Source: Lucifuga dentata (taxonomy: Eukaryota; Chordata; Actinopteri; Ophidiiformes; Bythitidae). Taken from it: 64,000 nucleotides of DNA. This document shows, piece by piece, positions 24,526 to 34,470 of the stretch; position 1 is the first letter of the stretch; each line of letters begins with the position of its first letter. The translations under genes were made by a program, and so were the position numbers. Under the pieces are notes generated by a model that saw nothing but the letters and a program-made list of their open reading frames with translations, made no database searches and was not told the origin of the DNA. Where the stretch lies: positions 105,327 to 169,326 of the forward strand of contig VXCM01000977.1 of assembly GCA_014773175.1 (NCBI GenBank). The letters are read 5' to 3'.

Positions 24526-25762
24526 AAATGAGTTGTTCTTCCACCAGTGACTATACAGTATACATGTATATATACATATATGCATATTATTTTCCATTGT
24601 TAAGACTGAATGATCCCAATAGGAATCGGTCATCTTTTGGAATTGGTTCCATGTTATCTCCTTTAAAGCTTCTTCCACAAATGAGGAAATGAGTTGGACA
24701 GAAACCTTCAGCACCATAAATGTAGAGCTTTACATCAATGACATGGTATGCTGACTAATGTAGTCAACATTTGCCTCTCTAGAGAGATCTCTGCAGACTT
24801 TAAATGCAACTATGCAGTATGTTTCTAAAATCGGTTGCAGGCTTGACAGTGAAATCACAAACAGCAAACCAACAGGATGAGAGAAGCCAACAACCTCTCC
24901 AGAGCATCTGCATTTCTCCTGACTGCCACCAGGAGGACACATTGTGCTTTAATTAACCTACTGTTTCGTCCCAGAAGTCCAAAGACAAAGACAACAGAGC
25001 TCACCTCCCTTGAACTGCTCAATGTACGCATAACTTTATAATTGGCACTGAAAGTGCACAATGGGAAGTGTGAGAGGTGGAAGACATTAGGATGTATATG
25101 TTTCAAAGAGAATTCTCAGATTGAGCTGGCCTCTTTGCAGCCAGACACATTCCTCTGGTGTTTCAAAACACTCTGTCTCTAACATTCCATCTCTGGTAAT
25201 GCGAGATTAGAGTGGAGAAAAAGACACAGAAAAGGAGAGGAGTATGACAAGGAGAGTAAGTAATAAAGTGGAAGACAGATGGGAACAGGCGAGGGGGTGC
25301 AGTGAGAGAAGGAAGTAAAACAGATCAAGAGAATGGAGAAAGAAACAGAGTTAATAATTTATGACTGTTATAGTTATTATTTTTTTTTTTAATAAAAAAT
25401 GTATTTTTTCTTTCACATTTAATTCCTTGATCAAAAAAGAGAGATGAAGAGGACAAGAGGACTGGTACAGGATTTTGATTCCACTTAGCTGGGTGTCCTC
25501 TGTTGTGCCATGTGAGCTTCTAACATCAGTGCCAGGACCCCCCCCCNGGGGGGGGGGGGGGGGGTGAAGAAGGATAGGGAGGAGCATTGCAGAGAGTGGG
25601 AGTTAGGTAAAGAGGGAGGAAAAGGGAGAGAGGAAATGACAGAAGGCAACAATTTTTGCTCAGCCATCTGGTAATGAGACATTGCAAAAGGTAAACAGAA
25701 TGACACAGAAGACAAGAAGGGAGAGGAAAAGTGAACAGTCGTGGGGAGAGAAATGAGGATGA

Positions 25763-25764
<2 letters not shown>

Positions 25765-25801
<37 letters not shown>

Positions 25802-25857
25802 ACAAAGTGAATGAAAGAGGCACTGTAGGACAGCTGTTGTGTAAGCCCCCCCCCAAC

Positions 25858-25890
<33 letters not shown>
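25765..25890. repeat. (GA)n and (CA)n microsatellites
   Basis: A GA run of about 35 nt (25765-25799) and a CA run of about 31 nt (25860-25890), separated by unique sequence. Confidence 0.95.
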
Positions 25891-25896
<6 letters not shown>

Positions 25897-26218
25897 CATA
25901 GAGACTGAAAGCCTGGTCTGCTGCATGGCTCAACAACTGCTGTTTATACCAATAAAGCCTGGGGGGCTTTTCGAGAGTCTGTATCTATAGTATTTACATG
26001 CTTCTGACTTCGTTTCCATTTGGGCATATATGTGCTTCATTTTGCTTGTGTTTGCATATGGAGGCTGTTAATACATTTTTTCAGGGGCACGAAGATGAGG
26101 GTGAGTGTGTGGGTGAGTGTGTTGTGTATGAGAGGGAGCAGCTGTGAATCTCAAGGCTGACCTCGTATGACAATCTTGCTAGCCAAACGGCTGAACGGAC
26201 TCCCTCTGTAGCCTGAGG

Positions 26219-26240
26219 CAAGGAAATCTGTATTTCCTTG
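26219..26240. repeat. 9-bp perfect hairpin with CTGT loop
   Basis: caaggaaat, loop ctgt, atttccttg. It is followed at once by an imperfect hairpin around ttgagct-ctgt-agctca with the same CTGT loop. Confidence 0.85.
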
Positions 26241-26983
26241 CTGTGTTGAGCTCTGTAGCTCAGCACAACAGCATTGCTTGTGTGTCTGTATATGAATGTG
26301 TATTTATATGGATATTTGTGCAACTGTGAGTGGAGACTGTACGTGTGTGTGCAAATTTGATTTTGGGGGAATAAGTTGCTCTTATTTCTGGGACACAACA
26401 GAGCTGTGTTTAAGCATCACACCTTGTTTATGCCACCGGCAACATATTGTCCATGAGGGCAGCCCCGGCCAACTTTGCAGACACAAGGTCAAACACACAG
26501 GCATGGGCCTCAGGTCACTTTTAAACATATGTTACCCACGTACACCCCCCCTCTTCCCCCCACACACACTTCCATGTTAATCTATTGCCCATGATAGCAG
26601 TGTGTAGGATTGGGCTCTGATCAAATTCATACGATAGACTACACAGAATTCACTGTCTGACCAAAGCACAAGCCTCTGGGTGTGAAACCATCCCCTGCAT
26701 CGTAAACATGACAGCCTCAGAGCCTCGCATGCCCTCCTCTCATTCACTGCACTGGCTTTGAACATAAACAGCAATGAGTTTTTAAGTACTTTGTCAGTTC
26801 TTTTCAGGGTTGTGCAAACACAGTGAAATCTGATTCTGAGCACGTGTCCTGCATGTTTTAAAGCAACATGAAATGAGTTTAAAATAAAGTTTATACAAAG
26901 ATATTTATCTGCATGTGCCTTTCATTCCAGATAGCCCAAAACTCAAACAACAGAGAGATATGACATGGGGATAATTCTTAGGG

Positions 26984-27345
26984 GCGGGGGGAAAAAAATT
27001 GGATTTTCAATTAATTATGATTCAAATTTAAACAACTATGATATTGATTCTTACAATAAAAAAAAAATCAATCTTTTAAATAGTCCCATTTTTAATTGAA
27101 TGCGAGTACCCTAAATAACGCTTGTAGAGTAAGTTCTGTGTGATGCAACGCAACTATTCTACTATGGAAAATGTAGAAGACCAAGCTTGTATTAAAAACA
27201 ACATGGTGCCTGTGACTGACACCGGCAAGCTGCGATCTGCCTCACCTCAAGCCAAAAAAATAACTGAGTTTGTTGCTATTTTTACATGCAAGGATATGCG
27301 CACTTACAGTGTCTTGGACAACAAAGGATTTAGGAACATGTAACT
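26984..27345 (+). pseudogene. hAT (ZBED-type) transposase N-terminal fragment
   Basis: An open frame at 27140-27343 contains KKITEFVAIFTCKDMRTYSV then LDNKGFRNM. This resembles the segment after the BED zinc finger in ZBED-type hAT transposases, which reads roughly 'KIT-ava-FI-kDmrPYSVVe-eGFr-ml'. The frame stops right after RNM, before the catalytic RNase H-like core. The preceding 27000-27110 is AT-rich with repeated gattc/aatcaat words, as in the ends of such elements. No BED zinc ligands are visible in what remains. It is a dead fragment; the neighbouring LTR-like repeat begins about 30 bp downstream. Confidence 0.65.
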
Positions 27346-27373
27346 ATAAAAACACAAATCTGTCTGTCTGTGG

Positions 27374-27645
27374 CTAGAACCTGGCATTGTATGAAATTGA
27401 AATTCAGTAGGTTCATTGCTCAGGACCCAAGGACATGCAGTGTTGCGTGTAAAGTTGTTTGTATGAGCGGTCCTCAAATTGAGCTGTGCCGGTAAAAAGT
27501 AGTCTTCATGGCAGGATACTCTCTGGGCTCAGCAGCATATGCTCTGCTCCACCAGCACTTATGGCACACCATAACGTCCAGCCTAGTCCACACATTTTCA
27601 ACGGCACTGTACGAGTGCTTAAAATACTGGAATCATGGTACACTG
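27374..27645 (-). mobile_element. LTR-like repeat, copy B
   Basis: Homologous in reverse orientation to 20430-20760. On plus it runs ctagaacctggcattgtatg, ggacatgcagtgttgcgtg, gtgccggtaaaaagtagtc, gcagcatatgctctgctcc, cacattttcaacggcactg. The polyadenylation-like word of copy A is mutated here. It lacks the hairpin insertion of copy A. Confidence 0.55.
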
Positions 27646-29740
27646 TGCCCACACCACAACACATGACTGAGGCGGCTACACAAAGATTTATGTGGATGTC
27701 AAAGAGCATCAGAGCCTCTCTACAGTCAACCCAAAGGCCAAAGGTTAGCCTAAACCTTTGACAGTGGGAATGGTTTTCTTTAATACAATACAGTAAATTC
27801 TAGCCAGATTCAGAGCACAGGTTGCTATTTGCCAATCCCTAAACTAAATGTTAGAAAGTGTAAGTCATGTTTTTTGATTGACATAAGCTTGTTTGATTAG
27901 TGTCGCCAGAGACGGCAGTAGTAGCTTCTCAGAAGTGGCTGACCTCTCAGACTTACATGCACTCCAGTGTTTACTGTGAACAGTGTGATACTACTGAGTC
28001 AGCGAAGACAATGGCCATGTTCCCTATGGAACATTTTCAGCACCATGTACAGTAGACAGTAGCTTCGAAGAACAGAGAATGTTGTAAAAACATAAATCAG
28101 CTCCCCTGGTACTTCCAAAGAGTCCAAAATTTATGAGCACTGATGCCACAGTTTGAGATATTAGTTTAACCTGACAACAAAATGACAGAAAAGTAAAGGT
28201 TTTATTAAAACCAGATAGTTTTGTCACATTCTGTATTTCACAATCCAGCAGAACATCATATTAACAAATAGGACAAGTGTTTGTGTATTATTTACCGCTA
28301 CATATTTGACAGTATTTTCCAGTTCCTAGTATTTGCTCAGTGTTATGTCCTAAAAACCTTTTACATTCACTGAGCTGCATTCTGCTATCTCATAAATGAA
28401 TAGTGAGAATGGACTAAAATGAATTTGTAAGAGCTCTTGAGCCAAGCATTGTGGATTTTATACTTCTAAATGGTAAGAGGCATGAGGGAATGGGTAAAAT
28501 TGATAGCTGGCTTTTATATGAACACTAAGTCAATTGAAAAATTAGCAGGAGCCCGAGTTTCTCAACAACTTGCTGTCCCAACACATAAAGTAAGTTACAA
28601 AGCTTATGACTGAACACATTTATTAATTTCAGTCTTGACTAGACTCAAAGGCAAACTCATCATCATCATCATCATCATGGCTCACGACAGTGTAATAAGA
28701 TGCAAGGTCAGCTGTGCTTTAATGTGCTTTAACTGTGCACAAGATCACTAAAGAGATTGCTTTGCTGTAACAAGACATTACCTTGTTTCCCTTTATTTTT
28801 CCTGATCAGTTATCAGTCACTTACATTGTGTTGACATTGGTTACACTGACAGACATTTATATCCAAAGCGACTGACGTGAAAAATGGTGCAATGCAAGCA
28901 AGGAGGTGATCAAACACAACTACTGAGATACCTAGACTGAATTTCCAAATTTGGTAAAGTACTGATGATTTAAAATGTATTAAATGAAATACAAATAAGT
29001 TAGTTTTTATTTTTAATGGTTTGCCTCATGACCAATGAATTTATATATTGGTTTTTGCCCGGGTGTATGCGTAATCTGCGTGTATGGGTGAGACAGGAGA
29101 TCACTATCTCTAAGCCTTATTATTATAGATGTATTACATTAATTGTGGCCTGCTGCATTTTCACTGTGTTGGTAGGGTGTAACAGTTTGATTTAAAGCAC
29201 ATGTTTTCTGCTTTGTATGATCTAGTTGTTAGCCTATACTGCATAAACCATTTCCTTTTTTTTTTTTTTTTTTNTTTTTTTTTTTTTTTTTAAATTAATA
29301 CATTTCTCCATAGGTCTTGCATTAAGGGTTATAATTTCCTGAAATTTAATTGGCTGTACTATCCTTCTGCTTTGTGTTTAGTGCCAAGAACAGGTTACTT
29401 TTACACTTTTAAATGCTCTTGGGTCATTTGCTGTGGGTGTAAAACTGAGTTGTTTTTTAATGTAGCTAGTGGAGAGGGTGACAAAATAGTTCTGCCAGTA
29501 TATTATGCCAATGTTACAGTCTGGACTGGCTTTTGTAAGCGTGGGCAGAATTGCAGTACTATTATATTGATGTAGTGCCCCAACATCTTATTCTAGATCA
29601 AAGACCCTGTGGACTGGGATTAGATGAAAATGATTAGAGAATGGTTCAGTTTATGCTTATCTTAAATGATGACCCATCAATTTAAAAACAATGGGATACC
29701 TTAAAATGAAGATGTAATTACCACCAAAGACACTGTGTGA
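27646..29740. other. No gene seen
   Basis: It contains a CAT run at 28659-28679 and a T tract with an N join at 29254-29292. Near 28850-28880, acatttatatccaaagcgac resembles a common retroelement tail word, too short to call. Confidence 0.45.
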
Positions 29741-29960
29741 TCACCGGCATTTGTTTGTCTGTTTGTTAGCTGAATATCTTGAAAAGTTATGGACTGATTT
29801 GGATAAAATTTGGTGGACAGCTAGATAATGTCGAGAGGAAGAAGTAAATAAATTTTGCCAGATTATATTCTGGATCCAGTTTCCAGAAGAAGGTTTTAGC
29901 CTGTAAAATCAATGCTATTGTACCGATTTCAATTAAATTCTGCAAATACTGCAGATACGC
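29741..29960 (+). repeat. Interspersed repeat of unknown class
   Basis: The order gtttgtctgtttgttagc, aaaagttatggactgatttg, gataaaatttggtgg and ctggatccagtttcc matches a recurrent repeat that I associate with fish and other animal genomes, usually starting with a GTTTGTTTGTTAGC-like word. I do not know its class. No terminal repeats or duplication are visible. Confidence 0.45.
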
Positions 29961-32757
29961 ATACACACATTAATTACGTGATTTTACATAGAAAACCATT
30001 TAGGTAATTTTGTGAAATATTAACATTTCATATGAAAAAACACTGTAAAAAATATAAGCAAATTTTCACAATGAAAATACAATTTTCTGGCATGAAACGT
30101 GGAAACTTGATAACAGTTTTGACATAAATACAGATATTTTTTGAGCAAAGATACATGCTGAGGCTTTTACAGAGTAGGAGTGTTTTTTTTTTTTTTTAAA
30201 TTGGGGATTTCATTGACTTGGCAGGGAATGAACTCTTGATCACTTATAGTTTTATGTGATTTGTTTACAGATATTACTTTGCTGTGGTATTTTTTCAATT
30301 AACCAAAACCAAAAAATAAATAAATACATAAATAAGGACCCCCAAAAAATAACAAGGCAAAAAAAGTTGTTTTTAAAATCTGATGCAGAATACAAAACTA
30401 AAAAAATCAAAACTATTCACTTGAGGAAAAAATTGTTTTCCTAAGTCAAAACACAGTATATCAAATAACACAAACTCAAGAATTCTTTCATGCCAAACTC
30501 TTTGTTTTCACAAAACTACTGGCCTCTTTTCCACTGCAACAGTACCAAACCTTCTGGCACTTCTTTGGTATTAAAAACAGGAAGTATTTTACCAAACACA
30601 CACACATTGACACACACAAAATGAAACCAAATGCAGGTCTGTATAGCTGGAGTATAGTGCAGTTGTGTTCACTGAGTAATGAAACTAACAGTTCAACTTA
30701 CCGTTTTCTCTCTGTAACAGGTGGTGGTAGATAGAGGGTTGTATAGGATGGCGGTCAAGGCTGGTGTCTTCATCAGAGGACACAGTGGCTTTTCCAGTCA
30801 CAAATGGTGGTATCTGACCTGCAGTCTTCCCAGTCCAAACACGCAGGACCCAGGATCAGAGGACCCACACAACTTTTCCGGTCACAGTGTAGTCTATCTG
30901 ATCTTGCATCTGGAGTCCAGTCAAAAAGCCCACACTCCTCAGTTATTTCCTGCAATAAGTTACAGTTGCACTTAACTGCTTACTTTCTACCAGCTTGAAC
31001 TTAGCTTTTTTTTCTCTCTCCACTAGTTTAGCAGCTGACTTAGCTTACAACTGGTAGCTCTTGCTAAAACTCAAAATTACATATGCACAAACTAGTGCTT
31101 AATAGTAAACAGTGTTAGTTATTAAACCCTGTTAATTACGACATGTCATAAGGTATTAACCTGTATTTTTGCGGTTAAACAAACATTTCTCCAACATGTG
31201 TTAAACCAACTCTCTCCTCTCCACTTCGTCTCTTTCCCCGCCCCCTGTCTTACACGTCTCACCTGCGCCAATCAGGATGAACATTCCTGACTGACAACTA
31301 AAGTGACTAAGTAAAAAAAGAAGAAAAAAAATGAATGAATGTAGCTTTTAATACACTACAAAAACATTACTAGACAGCACAGATGCTGAATATGTGGGTA
31401 CCCAGCAAATCAGATTGTGGTTTCACCTGGTTGGCTGCACACATGACACGTGATATAAACGTGATATAAGCAACCAATTAACAAGCTGGAGTGATTGATA
31501 GTTATAGGTCAGAGCTGGCTTTACCACACAGCTAAGTTAGAAAAAATTCGTTGTTGATCAAATTTACACCAAAAAACACATCTGTCAAATGATTCAGAAG
31601 CTTCAGTGTCACCTGTCAAGTACTGATGGCAGCGAAGCAGAGGCTAAAAACCCGAAGAACAGAACATATCAGGCTAACTGGAAACTCAAGCTATGATGGC
31701 AGAAAGGACATACTGTAGTTTTCTGTGAAATTTGTTCTTCATCTGCTAGTGTCCCTCTACCAGTAACTTCACATGGCCTGAACTCCCATAAGGCATTTGT
31801 GAAAGATGAATTTTCAAGCTGGAAAACATAGCTGGAAAGATTCCAATGTATGAAAAATCAAATCTTCATGGTGCATCATTTGCAGTCATTAGCACTGTCA
31901 ATCCTGGAGTTAATATCGCTTCCCTTTCATTAGGTAAGCAAAATCAAATGAGACAGGTTAGAACTGCTTTACAGGTAAGCGAGCCTATATTTTTTTTTAT
32001 TTTTGTGCAGCTCCATATGTAAGATATTTACATTGATCAAACGTGCTGACTGGTCCATTGCTTCAGGTCATTCTTGTTTAGTTTGCAGCTTTTGATGAGT
32101 AGTGGTCTGGCTGGACGTGCACGGGTGTTTGTGTGCAAATGTGTCATGGTTGTGTGTGCAGACCCCTCATTCTGGGTGACCCAGGGGGCCAAGAGATGCT
32201 GGTCAGAGCAATCTGGAGAAAACCATGGACGACCACCAGAAAAGGTCCATGAAAACAACCAAAAGGGTCGTCTTGCTTTGGAAGTATCTCTCATCTTCCC
32301 CTGAAGTATTTTCCAGGACCGTAAATAGTTTAATAGACTGAAAGTACGTTAGAAAAAATTATATTATCTGTAGTAGTTATAGATCGAAAATATATTTTAA
32401 AAATTACATGTATTATCTATGGTAGCTTAATATTACATGTTTTAATGAATTATTTATTGATAAGGATAGACATAATTGATCAAGCTTGATTTTTAAAGGA
32501 CATCTTTCATATTGTAGCTTTTCTACACTATTCTACACTATGGACATAATTTACACGAGTGCAATGTAGTAAAATAATAATTATGAAAAAGGTCGTATTA
32601 AAAACATAAGTTTATTTTGAATATAGCAACGCAAAACTGCATTTAACATGGCTTGTTCAGCTCTGTACTGACTCCAGTCCTTATACTTATGGATTATTCT
32701 TAATGTTACCTGAAAAACAGGTAACGTTAAGACATTAAAACATTAACATCTCTCTCT

Positions 32758-32795
<38 letters not shown>

Positions 32796-33010
32796 GCTCT
32801 TTGCTTGCCATGATGATTATATTGCATATCAATTAAACTATGCTCTGAGCTCCTGTGATGGTGCTTTGTCTAATGTTTTTTTTTTTTTTTTTTNTTTTTT
32901 TTTTTTTTTTTATTTTTGTCTGGATGCATATTTGTGCGTGTTTGTGCAGTAGCTCTTGGTGTTGTGTACTGGGTTGGAGAAGACATGTTGTAGATTGAAA
33001 TTACATGTTA
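29961..33010. other. No gene seen; short diverged tandem repeat
   Basis: It holds a two-unit diverged repeat at 30770-30945, a TC/TG microsatellite (32751-32790), a near-perfect 13-bp hairpin (32700-32730) and a T tract with an N join (32877-32911). The word ctcttttccactgcaacagt near 30527 resembles a miniature-element end but has no partner. Confidence 0.4.
30770..30945 (+). repeat. Two diverged tandem units, period about 84 bp
   Basis: Unit 1 has cagaggacacagtggctttt, ccagtcacaa, tatctgacctgcagtctt; unit 2 has cagaggacccacacaacttt, tccggtcaca, tatctgatcttgcatct. Word order and spacing are shared but identity is moderate. Confidence 0.6.
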
Positions 33011-33063
33011 CCATTAGGCAGGGCCGGTTTTACCCTGCTATATTAGGGTGGGCTGGTAGAAAT

Positions 33064-33127
33064 AATAGGTGGGCAACTTGGGCAGAAGGTAGCCCAGAGG
33101 TTAGAGAAGCAGACTAGTAGCCCGAAG
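33064..33127 (+). mobile_element. tRNA-like SINE head fragment
   Basis: ggtagcccagaggttagaga, agcagactagtagcccgaag and gt resemble a tRNA-derived SINE 5' part with a box A. Box B and body are absent, and the sequence passes into the microsatellite 33147-33236. Confidence 0.4.
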
Positions 33128-33146
33128 GTATATGTAGAGTATATCA

Positions 33147-33177
33147 TTCATTCATTCATTCATTCATTCATTCATTC

Positions 33178-33236
<59 letters not shown>
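33147..33236. repeat. Compound (ATTC)n-(ATCT)n microsatellite
   Basis: About eight ATTC units followed by about fifteen ATCT units. Confidence 0.95.
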
Positions 33237-33985
33237 CACAACATCAGTCTCCTGTTTCCCTTGGCAAAAATACTAACAAATTCATCCATGTCTAAGGTAT
33301 TTCTTATTGATTTCTCATGGGCCAAGATCACCAAATTCCTCTTTCTTTCATGTAACATGGAGCAATGATGAGAGGCTAGGACCCGTGACAGTGTGGAGAA
33401 AGAAGTCTCACATCATGCTGAAGACACACCAATTACCAGGGCTGTTACATACAATTTATGCAATACAAGAAAAGCCTCCTTATACTCCTGCAGGTGTTTA
33501 CACACAGTGGACAGGTCTGTTTCATTTGGACATTTCTTGACCAACANTATACTCCTGCAGGTGTTTACACACAGTGGACAGGTCTGTTTCATTTGGACAT
33601 TTCTTGACCAACATTGGTTTTGCAACAAGAATTTCATTTTTCAGACTCACATCGTCTGCCGCAGTGCCATCAAGCACAAGGAGAGGGTGCAACAAGGTGG
33701 AATCTAGAAATGCATTAGATTTGGGTACAAGATTGGATATGGCTGTCATTAGGTCTACATTCTTCTTGGAAAATCTGTTTTCCATTTCTGAAATGGTCTT
33801 ATCAAGGATGTTGAGCAGGGATCTTTTCAGAGACTGACAAGGAGTGGTGGTGGGATCATCAGAATCTGTATGACCCACAGCTGGGGGCACAACATTTTCA
33901 CCAAGGTGTTTACTCTTTGGAGGATGTGAATCATCCCCAGCAGGTGCCGTAGAAAGCTGTCCAGCAGTCATCTTTACGGATGCCT
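33237..33985 (-). pseudogene. hAT transposase C-terminal pseudogene (dimerisation domain)
   Basis: Read on minus from 33971, the frame has DKTISEMENRFSKKNVDLM, then CPNETDLSTVCKHLQEY, KEAFLVLHKLYVTALVIGVS, then a stop in place of the usual serine (tga at 33415-33413), then CETSFSTLSRVL, MLHERKRNLVILAHEK and DEFVSIFAKGNRRL. This is the order of the C-terminal hAT dimerisation region in ZMYM-like/hAT transposases, including the S-CE-SFS-L and R--L-ILA motifs. The N-terminal zinc finger and catalytic core are absent from the window. A 66-bp exact duplication around an N (33547) breaks the frame, but removing one copy restores it, so that break is an assembly error. The nonsense codon looks real. 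Inactive. Confidence 0.78.
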
Positions 33986-34338
33986 TTTAAAGACTCCAAT
34001 GATGAGCCCAACAGCCTCACAAGCAGTGCACATATCTACAGACTGAGACTGTAAAAAAATTAATTTAAAAAAATTAAAATTAAAAAATTAAATTGAATTA
34101 AAAATTAATTAACCAAATCAGCAGCAGTGACAGCACATTAAAATGCTCTTACCTTTATGCAGAATCAACATCGACTCATTGACGGAGCAGAAGTTTGCGC
34201 TGTTGCTGATTTGTCTCCAAATAATTGGTATTTTGTTGGATGGAATAATGAATGGAATTGAATTAAGCATATACAGTAGACAGTATGCTGGCTGCACCAT
34301 TTGGAGGATTACCTGTAGAGCATAATAGGGCACTATTA
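33986..34338. other. No gene seen
   Basis: It includes a low-complexity run of A/T words (34057-34111) made of aaatta-like repeats. Confidence 0.5.
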
Positions 34339-34470
34339 TATTTATTTATTAATTTATTTTTACAGGGACAATCAACATGCATAAACATGGTGTAAATGTA
34401 TCAGATTTAGCCAAAAAGGCTCATTTTCATCCACAGTCCCTGGGCAGGTGGATGCTACAAATAAGCAGTC
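34339..34470 (-). mobile_element. Retroelement 3' tail fragment
   Basis: Read on minus it ends ttgtccctgtaaaaataaat followed by taaataaata, preceded by gagcctttttggctaaatct. A similar tail (tttagccaaggcta, tagggaccgatg) is at 62095-62230. Such ends with a TGTCCCTGT-AATAAATA tail are common for fish LINE/SINE families. Class not determined. Confidence 0.5.

Larger units (their letters stand above)
24526..26980. other. No gene seen; simple repeats and a C-run/N/G-run join
   Basis: It contains a C run, N (25547) and G run, a GA microsatellite (25765-25799), a CA microsatellite (25860-25890) and adjacent small hairpins at 26219-26270. Long minus-strand frames across 25485-25936 are artefacts of the dinucleotide repeats. 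Confidence 0.5.

Noticed and set aside
25485..25936. Three long overlapping minus-strand frames
   Set aside because: They are translations of CA and GA microsatellites and a C/G run; composition is pure low complexity (CVCV, SLSL).
32074..32304. Possible exon on either strand in a GC-richer stretch
   Set aside because: Both strands are open for 76-85 codons, but neither shows a known domain or flanking splice signals.
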